A stretch of 9,678 nucleotides of DNA from Actinomycetota bacterium (GTDB taxonomy: Bacteria > Actinomycetota > Actinomycetes > Nanopelagicales > Nanopelagicaceae). The stretch lies in NCBI GenBank assembly GCA_016870855.1, contig VGAF01000041.1, positions 1 through 9,678 of the forward strand, given 5' to 3'. The notes under the pieces are model-generated. The model did not search any database. It saw only the letters and a list, made by a program, of their open reading frames with translations, and was not told the origin of the DNA. The position numbers were made by a program, and so were the translations under genes. Shown here in pieces: positions 1-7,956 of this stretch (position 1 is its first letter; each line of letters opens with the position of its first letter).

Positions 1-1268
1 TCATCAAACGTAGAAGTGAAGCGGTCTCAGCAGCCCTCGGTATGGCCATCCCAGTCGTAGTTGAGAAAGCTGGTGGTGGAGTAATTGTCGATATCGATGG
101 AAACTCCATCATTGATATGGGCGCAGGAATCGCTGTAGTTAACGTCGGAAACTCCGCTGATCGCGTCGTCAAGAATGTAAAAGAACAAGTCGAAGCCTTC
201 ACTCACACCTGCTTCATGATCGCTCCATATATGGGTTACATCGAAGTTTGCGAAGCTTTAAATCGCCTCACCCCTGGAACACATAAGAAGAAATCAGCCC
301 TCTTCAACTCCGGTGCTGAAGCGGTAGAGAACGCTGTGAAGATTGCACGTAAATACACCAAGCGCCAAGCTGTAGTTGTCTTTGAACATGGCTATCACGG
401 CCGAACAAATCTAACGATGGGTATGACGGCGAAGAACATTCCTTACAAAGATGGCTTTGGACCATTCACTCCTGAGGTCTACCGGATGCCGATGGCATAT
501 CCATATCGCTGCGACTCATGTTCGAGCCCCTGCGAGAACTCAATCCTTAACACCGTGATTCATAAGATTGAAAAAGAAATTGGCGCAAACAACGTGGCCT
601 GTATCGTTATCGAGCCAATCTTGGGCGAAGGCGGTTTCATCGTCCCATGTAAAGGATTCTTACCTGGTCTTATTAAATTCTGTAAGGAAAATGGCATCCT
701 CTTTGTTGCCGATGAAGTTCAAACTGGTTTTGCAAGAACTGGCCAGATGTTTGCCTGTGAAGATGAAGGAATCGTTCCTGACTTGATAACCACCGCCAAA
801 GGAATTGCCGGTGGTCTTCCGCTAGCTGCTGTTACTGGTCGCGCTGAGATTATGGATTCAATCCATGCAAGCGGATTGGGCGGAACCTTCGGCGGCTCCC
901 CGATTGCCTGCGCCGCTGCACTTGGTGCAATTACCACCATTGAAGAAGAGAAGTTAGTAGACCGCGCCAAGGTAATCGGAAAAGTAATGTCCGATGCGCT
1001 AAATGAGATGAAGAAGAAGTACCCAATCATCGGCGATGTCCGTGGCCGAGGCGCTATGCAGGCTATTGAATTAGTTAAGCCTGGAAGTAAAGATCCAAAT
1101 TCCGAAGCCCAAGCTGCGATCATCAAGTACTGCCAGCAAAAAGGCGTCTTGATTCTCTCTGCTGGAACTTACGGAAACGTTATTCGACTAATCCCACCGT
1201 TAGTTATCCCAGAACACCTACTTAAGGAAGCCCTCGAAATCCTTGATGAGGCCGTTTCTAAAGCTTAA
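1..1268 (+). CDS. gabT: 4-aminobutyrate aminotransferase, 5' end cut by window
   Basis: PLP-dependent class III aminotransferase that transfers the amino group of GABA to 2-oxoglutarate, giving succinate semialdehyde and glutamate in the cytoplasm. The reading frame is open from base 3: the residues before the Met at 42 (IKRRSEAVSAALG) match the usual GabT N-terminal helix, so that Met is internal and the true start lies upstream of the window. Numbering from this internal Met, I see the cofactor-phosphate loop SGAEAVENAVK (90-100), HGYHGRT (116-122), the DEVQTGFARTG block (224-234) with the PLP-contacting Asp, and the Schiff-base Lys253 in TTAKGIAGG. A GGTFGGSPIACAAA block and a normal C-terminus follow. 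It carries a Cys cluster (C157, C160, C164) in a variable loop. Its stop codon overlaps that of the convergent ureohydrolase. The class III family is certain. GABA specificity is inferred from overall similarity; other omega-amino acids are possible substrates. Confidence 0.9.
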   Translation, partial: IKRRSEAVSAALGMAIPVVVEKAGGGVIVDIDGNSIIDMGAGIAVVNVGNSADRVVKNVKEQVEAFTHTCFMIAPYMGYIEVCEALNRLTPGTHKKKSALFNSGAEAVENAVKIARKYTKRQAVVVFEHGYHGRTNLTMGMTAKNIPYKDGFGPFTPEVYRMPMAYPYRCDSCSSPCENSILNTVIHKIEKEIGANNVACIVIEPILGEGGFIVPCKGFLPGLIKFCKENGILFVADEVQTGFARTGQMFACEDEGIVPDLITTAKGIAGGLPLAAVTGRAEIMDSIHASGLGGTFGGSPIACAAALGAITTIEEEKLVDRAKVIGKVMSDALNEMKKKYPIIGDVRGRGAMQAIELVKPGSKDPNSEAQAAIIKYCQQKGVLILSAGTYGNVIRLIPPLVIPEHLLKEALEILDEAVSKA

Positions 1269-2263
1269 CGATCTAGCAGATTCCTAGTTGGTGAATAACT
1301 CTCACCGCTACGCCGCTTAGCTATCGCACTTAACGCTTCAAGAACTATTCGATTAGCGAGAATCGCCGTGATGTCCGCTGAGTCAAATGGTGGCGCAACT
1401 TCCACAACGTCGATTCCAACTACCGGTAACTCCAAGCAAATTCGACGAACCGATTCCAACAACTCACGCGATGTCATTCCGCCAGGCTCCGGCGTTCCGG
1501 TTCCAGGAGCCATTCCTGGATCCACGACATCGATATCAACCGATAAGAAAACGCCATCACAGCCATCAGTCAATCGTGAAAATGACTCATCCAAAACCGT
1601 ATTCAATCCACGGTGATGAATCTCAGTCATCTCATATGAGCGCATCCCTTGATCGCGCATCCATTTAAGCGTCACATCATCTGGCCAATATCCACGAAGT
1701 CCGAGTTGCAAGAAGCGATCTCCGCGCACATAGCCACTATCGATCAATCTTCGCATTGGCGTTCCATGTCCCACTAGCGCGCCAAACTGGAGATCACCAG
1801 TATCTGCATGTGCATCAAAATGAATCATCGAGATCTTCCCCTTACCTCGATGCTCTGCAATTCCCGCAACATCAGCAGAAGCAATTGAGTGATCCCCACC
1901 GAGCACGACCGCTATTGCGCCAGCTCTAGAAATCTTCTCTGTTGCTTCTTTCAAAACCTTTAGCGATTCCTCAAGATTTCCCGGCGGCATCAACAAGTCT
2001 CCAGCATCAAATACCTTCAAAGCTTTTAACCCATCAATACGAAGCGCCAGATGTGGACGCTCGCCATCATGTGGAAGGTAATCCCCCATACGAATTGCCT
2101 GCGGGCCAAATTTTGCGCCTGATCTATGAGAAGTTCCGCTATCGATTGGCGCGCCAATAATTACGACATCAGCATTTTTATAAGTTTCTGGCTTCTCTAA
2201 ATCACAAGCAGGAATGCCAAGAAAGGTGAAGTTAGGGCCATACATGTTGCCGATCTTGGTCAT
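1265..2263 (-). CDS. speB: Ureohydrolase (agmatinase/guanidinobutyrase family)
   Basis: Binuclear-manganese hydrolase that removes urea from a guanidino compound. The 332-residue protein has all metal-binding signatures of the arginase/agmatinase superfamily: GGDHS (His125), DAHAD (Asp150, His152, Asp154) and SVDIDVVDPGMAPGTGTPEPGG (Asp243, Asp245). HGTPMRRL (166-173) fits the substrate loop of agmatinase-type members. The ATG start is supported by a purine-rich AAGGTAGG a few bases upstream. The gene starts 17 bp after the GH105 gene on the same strand, so it may be the last gene of that operon. Its stop overlaps the stop of convergent gabT. Substrate is not readable from sequence: agmatine would give putrescine, while 4-guanidinobutyrate would give GABA, the substrate of the neighbouring GabT, which is my preferred inference. 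The symbol denotes the family only. Confidence 0.88.
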   Translation of the reverse strand: MTKIGNMYGPNFTFLGIPACDLEKPETYKNADVVIIGAPIDSGTSHRSGAKFGPQAIRMGDYLPHDGERPHLALRIDGLKALKVFDAGDLLMPPGNLEESLKVLKEATEKISRAGAIAVVLGGDHSIASADVAGIAEHRGKGKISMIHFDAHADTGDLQFGALVGHGTPMRRLIDSGYVRGDRFLQLGLRGYWPDDVTLKWMRDQGMRSYEMTEIHHRGLNTVLDESFSRLTDGCDGVFLSVDIDVVDPGMAPGTGTPEPGGMTSRELLESVRRICLELPVVGIDVVEVAPPFDSADITAILANRIVLEALSAIAKRRSGESYSPTRNLLDR

Positions 2264-2280
2264 GTCCCTACCTTACTTTG

Positions 2281-3375
2281 TCAGACTCTCAATAAATTGC
2301 GGCGCGAATCAAGTGCAGCAGTAATGGCATTGAGGGCCAGTCCCTGTCCCCAGAGTTGAAGGCGATCGCTGCGGATGACGCTGTAACCAAAGGGAACAAG
2401 TTGAAGCACAGTTCCCGCGCTCGTGCGGGTCAGTGCGCCGACTTCGTCCACATAAGTCAGGGCGGCAGCAATCGCACGCATGCCCGTATTGGCGAGATCT
2501 TGGGCGATATCAGGAAGGTGGCGAGCGGCGCGAACCATTGCAGATCCGATACCAGCGCTTGCAGAGGTTTCGAGGATTCCCTTGTTCTCAACTTGGCGAT
2601 CTACGAGCACATCCCAGATTCCATATTCGGGCAGAAGTGGGATTAGTGAAAGGAGTTGCGATTTAAGCGTGTTCTTCACAACTTTAACTTCTGGAATATC
2701 CAAAGCTAGCACTTCGCAAGCATCGAGGAATTCAACCGATGAAAGCGCCATCCAGGCGTTGCCTCTGCCCCAGTAATTCCAAAGGGTCTCCCCCCGATGC
2801 GAGCCGTGGGCGAAGAGTTTCGTGATTGGATTTTGGAGCAGTTCGAAGTGGTGGACCAATTGTTCTCCCATGAATTTGGCTTTTTCCAAATCAGATTTTG
2901 CGACGGCAAAATTCAAATAGTAAGTGCCCAGCATGTAACAGGTATCGGCCCAGACGCTGCCGGGCCAATGTTCGATTGCGCCATTGGAAGCGCGGGTAGC
3001 TGAGTCTGGATTAGATAGCCAACTTTGCAGGTTGTTGTCGATTGCGGCTGTATCTAAAACTCCCATGGCGCCCAAGCGAGCTGCAGCAGCCCCGGGAGCG
3101 ACATTGTTTATGTGACCAGAAGTGATTACTTCGCGCTTTGAAAACCAATCAATTAATTGCTTCGGCATCTCTGCGCCGATGGTTTCGTGGTAGCGAACTT
3201 CTGAGAGTAAATAAACGCCCTCGCCCCAAGACCATTGAATCAATCCGGAGCGCCAAGTCGCAGTGATGATTCGATTCGCAAGTGAAGTAAGTAATACTCG
3301 ATTTAATTGCTCAGGTTTTAGTGGCGCAATAGGTGGCGCTTCGAGCAGGCTTGATGTGTGATCTTCGCCAGCCAA
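2281..3375 (-). CDS. GH105/GH88-type unsaturated uronyl hydrolase
   Basis: Predicted cytoplasmic (alpha/alpha)6-barrel hydrolase that removes the 4,5-unsaturated uronic acid from the non-reducing end of oligosaccharides made by polysaccharide lyases, as YteR-type rhamnogalacturonyl hydrolases do. The 364-residue length is normal for GH105. Visible signatures are WADTCYML (142-149), where Asp144 sits where the family's catalytic acid is expected, LFAHG (188-191), WNYWGRGNAW (199-208), ETSASAGIGSAM (269-280) and the C-terminal WGQGLALNAI (342-351). There is no signal peptide. The start codon is TTG, chosen because GAAGG lies seven bases before it and no other start is visible just upstream. Only 2 bp separate it from the stop of the 905-residue gene, so the two are surely co-transcribed. 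Unsaturated glucuronyl (GH88) and galacturonyl (GH105) activities cannot be told apart here. Confidence 0.85.
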   Translation of the reverse strand: MAGEDHTSSLLEAPPIAPLKPEQLNRVLLTSLANRIITATWRSGLIQWSWGEGVYLLSEVRYHETIGAEMPKQLIDWFSKREVITSGHINNVAPGAAAARLGAMGVLDTAAIDNNLQSWLSNPDSATRASNGAIEHWPGSVWADTCYMLGTYYLNFAVAKSDLEKAKFMGEQLVHHFELLQNPITKLFAHGSHRGETLWNYWGRGNAWMALSSVEFLDACEVLALDIPEVKVVKNTLKSQLLSLIPLLPEYGIWDVLVDRQVENKGILETSASAGIGSAMVRAARHLPDIAQDLANTGMRAIAAALTYVDEVGALTRTSAGTVLQLVPFGYSVIRSDRLQLWGQGLALNAITAALDSRRNLLRV

Positions 3376-3377
3376 GA

Positions 3378-6095
3378 TTAGGCCTTCGACTCTGGAGCCA
3401 AGCGGCGGCCGGATTCGATATCAATCTTCAGCTTTGCACCGCCTAACTTTGCATCCAAGATTGCGTCTTCGCCAGGAAGATAGACCACAGGGTTTGCCAA
3501 TCTGGGTGGAGCTTCTGGTAGTCCATCCTCAAGTAGGTCGCTCTTCCCATTCACGGTGAGTGAGCCACTCCAAGAGAACTCGAACCGCTCCTTATTGTTA
3601 AACTCGATTCGTAATTCGGACTCGTGGAATTTCGGCTCCTTCAGCGATGTAACAAATGCTTTGAAACTCTTCACGCTCGACTTGTCACTCATGATTGCAA
3701 TATATAGAGAGCCATTACCTCGAGGTAGCCACTCTTGGAAGGCCGCGTCGCCTGATCGCTTTGGCGTGAATCCGCCACTTGTTGCAACTGCGACATAGGC
3801 ATCACCCACGCGCCCGATCAACCAAGAACCCTTCTCCTTGTATTCATCCATCATTGGAGTCGGGAACCAGAGATGAGTTGATTCTGGGAAGAGTTCCTCG
3901 CGATTTGGATAGATAGCAAATACGCGGTTTTTATGTTGGCGGACTCTAGGAAGTACTAAATGTCCAGCCCAGGCATTCGGTCGAACAGATGTCGCATGGC
4001 TGTAGGAAGCTGGATAACTTGCAAAAACTTGAACTTCAGGCGAAAGCGTTATTCCCCAGACGTGTTCTTGAAGCCCTGGAAGCCCAGCGCGGTAATCCTG
4101 GACTGAAGAGAGCATGCCGTAGCGATTACGCCAGACGCGAAGATCAGATAGGTATGGTCGATCCAACAAGTCACTAGTGAATCGATACTTGCCGCGATAG
4201 AACTGGCGCCCATCCCAGTTTTTATCAAGGGAGTGCGCGACTTTGACGATTAACTCAGGAAGTTCGTATCGCTTTGAGGTTATCAAGGTAGTCACTGGTA
4301 GAACGGCGAGGTTGAGAGATCCCATCCCCCAGAGCGCCCACATAATCGGAGCGGTCTCTTCAAAGCGCGAAGAGCGGAGGGTGGTTGTGTAGCTGCGACC
4401 ATGTGCCGCGCCATGGATGCCACGCCATGAATTACTTGCCAGTGATAGGAGCATCCGATCAAGGAGAGCTTCGGCATAACCACGCAACTCTTTGTTAGGT
4501 GAGAATTCAAGGAGCGATACCAAAGCAAGTGTGTCAATGGCGAGATAAGCGTTGGAATCAAATTCGCTAAAACCACCTTCAAGTTTCAACTTAAGCCAAG
4601 CGAGCGCCATCTCGGCTCCATGTTCGGAATGTTCTGCGCCCGACATACCGGCATTGGTGAAGCTCTCATTGCGGAAAAAATCGCCGATGAGATGCTCAGC
4701 GGTATGCCAGACCAGTTGATGGTTCTCCGTGAAATAGCACATGGCATCAAGGCCAGGTTGGTCGATCCAATACTTGAAGTTAGTAAGTGCCGTGATTACT
4801 TCTTCGCGTAAGCCGCGCTCCCACTTGCCTTCCGGGAAGCGATTGAGGATGTGGACCAAGCCAACCGCTTCGAAGTCAGCGCAATCGGCGCGCGTTGTGA
4901 TCATCGTTAGCGCAGTCGTCAAATCTTCTTTTGTGACTTGATACATGGCATCTTTCTCAAGTCGCGCCAGCGCCCGAGCCGAGGATGGATAGTTAGAAGC
5001 GACATGGTCGAGTACTTCTTGGCGCCAAATCTTCGGCGTTACCTTTGAGACTTTGGTGCGGACCTTGGCTGGCACCTGTGCAGTTCTAAAGATTCGCACG
5101 ACTGGGGTTTGGGGTGAATCGACACGAACTTCCAAGAAGACCTCGCCAGTATCGAGCATTGTCGCTGTGATATCCCCATCGACTGAGCCCCCTTTGGAGC
5201 TTTGCTCTAGTTGAGCGGCGCGGCGCAGCTCTTGAATTGAGAGTTTTGCTTGGCCCTTTTTTAATTGAATCGAAAGTCCTGAGCCAAGGCTCTTCCGCTC
5301 TTTGATGCGAAGTCGTAGCCCATCAGGGCCACTGAATTCAATGAACTCGCTGGTGCGCGCCCAGCTCTTGATTGCAACTTGCGAGAGTTCATGCTCAGCT
5401 ACTTCACTGGCATACTCATCAGCGCCAGTAGTTGGAATTACGATGCGGACTGGCAAGCCAAAAATGCGCGCTCGCACTGCATGCCGGACCTCGCGCAGCG
5501 AAATCTGCCATTGCGAGATTACCAAGGTACTAATTCCAGATGGGAAGAGCAGATCAATCTCATTAGCGATTGGTTGCATATAGCCGAACTTGCTAGTTGA
5601 AAGCACGATTGCGCCATTTACCCAGACTTGCACCGGACCTTGGCTCTCAATTACCAACTTCCGCCACTCCGGTTGATCTACCTCGATCTGGGTCGCCATA
5701 AGTGAGTGGCGATACTCCGGAGTGTAAGAGAAATGGCTCCAATCAACATAACCATCATCGCCGGTGTGAATCCGACTCCACTTACCTTCATTAACTTTAC
5801 CGGTTCCAGGTTCGCGCCAACTTACTTGACCGCCTTCGAGAATTGTAGGAATCGTTTGATTAGCCATGAATGGTCGGTTAGCAAAGATGCGTTCCTTAAG
5901 CGGCGCGATATCAGGACCATTTGTAAGCACCCAACGTCCATTCGGAACAAAAGGATCACCTGTAGCTGCCAATAATTTATCGAGATCTTTCGCTGGTGAA
6001 ATCCAAGCATCGGTTGCTAACCAATCACGAATATAACCATTCTGATCTAATAGATGGGTAGTTCTTCCTGTGCTATCGATAAACCGAGACGACAT
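3378..6095 (-). CDS. Large cytoplasmic protein, putative alpha/alpha-toroid uronide lyase or hydrolase
   Basis: 905 residues, family not recognised with certainty. There is no signal peptide and no membrane segment, so it should act on imported sugar. Residues about 60-220 look like a beta-sandwich of the sugar-binding type (VQVWVNGAIVLSTS at 155-168 resembles jelly-roll modules attached to glycosidases). Residues about 360-620 are helical and rich in aromatic and polar motifs: FTENHQ (455-460), WHTAEHL (463-469), GMSGAEHSEHGAE (483-495), GGFSEFDSNAY (507-517) and SWRGIHGAAHGRSYTTTL (556-573). Residues about 650-890 are again beta-rich. A toroid followed by a beta-sandwich, with Asn/His/Tyr clusters (N458, H459, H561, H565, Y569), recalls PL8/heparinase-type lyases, but this is inference. 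The ATG start has a strong AAGGAG seven bases upstream. It sits between the permeases and the GH105 gene, so it could create the unsaturated ends that GH105 needs. Confidence 0.7.
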   Translation of the reverse strand: MSSRFIDSTGRTTHLLDQNGYIRDWLATDAWISPAKDLDKLLAATGDPFVPNGRWVLTNGPDIAPLKERIFANRPFMANQTIPTILEGGQVSWREPGTGKVNEGKWSRIHTGDDGYVDWSHFSYTPEYRHSLMATQIEVDQPEWRKLVIESQGPVQVWVNGAIVLSTSKFGYMQPIANEIDLLFPSGISTLVISQWQISLREVRHAVRARIFGLPVRIVIPTTGADEYASEVAEHELSQVAIKSWARTSEFIEFSGPDGLRLRIKERKSLGSGLSIQLKKGQAKLSIQELRRAAQLEQSSKGGSVDGDITATMLDTGEVFLEVRVDSPQTPVVRIFRTAQVPAKVRTKVSKVTPKIWRQEVLDHVASNYPSSARALARLEKDAMYQVTKEDLTTALTMITTRADCADFEAVGLVHILNRFPEGKWERGLREEVITALTNFKYWIDQPGLDAMCYFTENHQLVWHTAEHLIGDFFRNESFTNAGMSGAEHSEHGAEMALAWLKLKLEGGFSEFDSNAYLAIDTLALVSLLEFSPNKELRGYAEALLDRMLLSLASNSWRGIHGAAHGRSYTTTLRSSRFEETAPIMWALWGMGSLNLAVLPVTTLITSKRYELPELIVKVAHSLDKNWDGRQFYRGKYRFTSDLLDRPYLSDLRVWRNRYGMLSSVQDYRAGLPGLQEHVWGITLSPEVQVFASYPASYSHATSVRPNAWAGHLVLPRVRQHKNRVFAIYPNREELFPESTHLWFPTPMMDEYKEKGSWLIGRVGDAYVAVATSGGFTPKRSGDAAFQEWLPRGNGSLYIAIMSDKSSVKSFKAFVTSLKEPKFHESELRIEFNNKERFEFSWSGSLTVNGKSDLLEDGLPEAPPRLANPVVYLPGEDAILDAKLGGAKLKIDIESGRRLAPESKA

Positions 6096-6132
6096 GTGAG
6101 TACTCCTTATTTCTATTCAAGTACTGTAGATA

Positions 6133-7020
6133 CTACTTCAGGCCAGTATGCGCGATACCTTGAATGATCTGGCGCTGCATGAATACGAACATAAAAAGAA
6201 CGGGAATAATCGACATTACCGACATCGCAAGTACGACGTTGTAGGGAACAACCAATTGGCCATTTAGAAGTGCCAATGCGACCGGCAAGGTATAAAGCCG
6301 CTCAGTTTGAGCGATAAGCAGTGGCCATAAGAAGTCATTCCAACGCCACAGAATTGAGAAGATTGCAATAACCGCAAGCGCAGGGCGAGCCAATGGCAAC
6401 ATGATGCGGGCGTAAATTCGAAATTCACCAGCACCATCGATGCGAGCTGATTCGATTAACTCGTCTGGGATTGTGAGCATGTATTGGCGGATGACAAAAA
6501 CTCCGGTCGGAGTAGCAGCGGCCGGAATAATCATCCCCCAGTATGTGTTGACCAAGCCAAGAGATGAGACTACTAAGTACATCGGAATCAAGATAACTTG
6601 GAGCGGAATCATTATCATCGCAAGAGTTAGAACAAAGAGACCATCGCGCCCCCGGAAGTTGTACTTCGCAAAGGCAAATGCCGCCATAGAGTTGATCAAT
6701 AACGTCAACATGGTGGCAACGACGGTGACGAAGACGCTGTTAAAGAAATAGCGCATGTAGTCATACATCTGGAATGCCTGGCTGTAATTCTCTACGGCCC
6801 ACCTTGTCGGCAAGATTATTGGTGGGCGAGCGCTTAGATCGATTATGTCCTTGAAAGAAGAAAGTATGAACCAGAGAACTGGAACCAGCACCACCAAAGT
6901 AAGCGCAAACAGGGCCGAAGTCCGAATTACGGAAGAGGGCGAAGGTGGACGACGACCGGAAACCGAGGTCCAAGTTGATTTTGATCTCGGTTCAGATTTC
7001 GTTTTCTTCAATAGGCTCAT
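6133..7020 (-). CDS. ABC sugar transporter permease 2 (MalG/AraQ type, CUT1)
   Basis: Inner-membrane subunit of a carbohydrate importer. The 295-residue protein has a basic cytoplasmic N-terminus (1-32) and about six hydrophobic segments starting near residues 34, 94, 126, 160, 213 and 262. The EAA loop that docks the ATPase is clear at 187-210 (ELIESARIDGAGEF ... ARIMLPL). FFNSVFVTV (92-100) and the ending QRQIIQGIAHTGLK are characteristic of MalG-like subunits. Its ATG overlaps the TGA of the first permease gene as ATGA, indicating translational coupling; an AGAAGG lies upstream inside the preceding gene. No ATP-binding subunit gene is present in this cluster. Confidence 0.93.
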   Translation of the reverse strand: MSLLKKTKSEPRSKSTWTSVSGRRPPSPSSVIRTSALFALTLVVLVPVLWFILSSFKDIIDLSARPPIILPTRWAVENYSQAFQMYDYMRYFFNSVFVTVVATMLTLLINSMAAFAFAKYNFRGRDGLFVLTLAMIMIPLQVILIPMYLVVSSLGLVNTYWGMIIPAAATPTGVFVIRQYMLTIPDELIESARIDGAGEFRIYARIMLPLARPALAVIAIFSILWRWNDFLWPLLIAQTERLYTLPVALALLNGQLVVPYNVVLAMSVMSIIPVLFMFVFMQRQIIQGIAHTGLK

Positions 7021-7928
7021 ACCGCGTCTCGCCTTCTTCCCACCAAAAAATTCAAAGCGGTGAAGGCGAAGATGATTAAGAAGAGGATTACTCCAGCAGC
7101 GCTGCCAAGTCCATATTGAATCGGCGACTGGAAGGCGCGCTCATAGATGTATTGGACGATCAAAGTAGTTGCACCAAGAGGGCCACCACCAGTCAAGGTG
7201 TAGATAAAGTCAAAGGATTGGAAGCCATGAATCGTCGAAAGAATTATGATTATTAGCGTAGTCGGCTTCAATAACGGTAACGTGATTTGGCGGATTACCT
7301 GCCATCTAGTCGCGCCATCAATCGCTGCGGCCTCAAAAAGACTTCGATCTATACCTTGAAGTCCGGCGAGCAAAATTATCGTGTAGAAACCGAGATGAAC
7401 CCAGATTCCCACGAAGACCGCAGCTGTCATGCCCAGTGCCGGTTCAACTAACCAACCAGGACTTCCGCCGCCAATTGCTTCCAACATGGCATTTAGCGGT
7501 CCAACTTTTCGATCTAGAAAGTCATTCCAAATCAAACCCACAACAACTGGTGAGAGCATTACCGGCAGGAAGACGATTGCGCGAAAGAATCCACGCCCAA
7601 AACGCTGCTCATTCAAGATTATCGCAAAAGTTAACGAGAGCAACGTGGAGAAAACCATATAGAAAACTACGAAGATGGCTGTATTACGCGCGATTATCGC
7701 AACGGTTGGATCGCCAAAAATTGCCTTGTAATTCTCAGTACCTACATACTCAAAGTTGGAGCCATCGATGCTATCGAAAAATGAGATGTAGAAACCGCGA
7801 AGTGCAGGCCAAATAATGAAGGTAAGGAAAATCAGGAGGTTAGGAGCTAAGAAAAGATATGGAGTTAATCGCCGGCGCCAATTCTTATGGCGCCGGCGAT
7901 TAACCGGAGTTTCAACAGAACTGCTCAA
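7017..7928 (-). CDS. ABC sugar transporter permease 1 (MalF/UgpA type, CUT1), TTG start
   Basis: Inner-membrane subunit of a carbohydrate importer that pairs with the downstream permease. The 303-residue protein shows the typical LTPYLFLAPNLLIFLTFIIWP first membrane region (21-41), further hydrophobic segments near residues 82-106, 116-136, 166-190, 223-240 and 276-296, and the EAA loop at about 199-219 (EAAAIDGATRWQ ... TLPLLKP). TLTGGGPLGATT (244-255) is a hallmark of this family. The start is TTG at 7926-7928, supported by AGGA six bases upstream; no ATG or GTG start is visible nearby. It begins 28 bp after the binding-protein stop. Codons 9-22, encoding two arginine triplets, form a perfect 17-bp inverted repeat. 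Confidence 0.92.
   Translation of the reverse strand: MSSSVETPVNRRRHKNWRRRLTPYLFLAPNLLIFLTFIIWPALRGFYISFFDSIDGSNFEYVGTENYKAIFGDPTVAIIARNTAIFVVFYMVFSTLLSLTFAIILNEQRFGRGFFRAIVFLPVMLSPVVVGLIWNDFLDRKVGPLNAMLEAIGGGSPGWLVEPALGMTAAVFVGIWVHLGFYTIILLAGLQGIDRSLFEAAAIDGATRWQVIRQITLPLLKPTTLIIIILSTIHGFQSFDFIYTLTGGGPLGATTLIVQYIYERAFQSPIQYGLGSAAGVILFLIIFAFTALNFLVGRRRDAV
7864..7904 (-). repeat. Perfect 17-bp inverted repeat with 7-nt loop inside permease 1
   Basis: The arms GTTAATCGCCGGCGCCA (7864-7880) and its exact reverse complement (7888-7904) flank a 7-base loop (7881-7887). It covers codons 9-22 of the first permease gene, starting 24 bases after its TTG. The mRNA would fold into a long GC-rich hairpin between the binding-protein message and the body of the permease message. 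No run of T follows on the coding strand, so it is not a standard intrinsic terminator. Confidence 0.85.
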
Positions 7929-7956
7929 ATGAGTCCTAGATTTCGCTAGTGCTCGT

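Noticed and set aside
719..1126. 135-codon frame on the - strand within gabT
   Set aside because: It is the shadow of the well-conserved GabT coding frame, with low-complexity Ser/Ala/Pro content and no motif.
6100..6125. Two AGTACT copies flanking the ribosome site of the 905-residue gene
   Set aside because: A 6-base self-palindrome repeated with a long loop is weak, and the strong AAGGAG remains in the loop; not convincing as a regulatory hairpin.
7436..7816. 126-codon + strand frame opposite permease 1
   Set aside because: It is antisense to a clear permease with conserved membrane and EAA motifs; the translated product looks random and basic.
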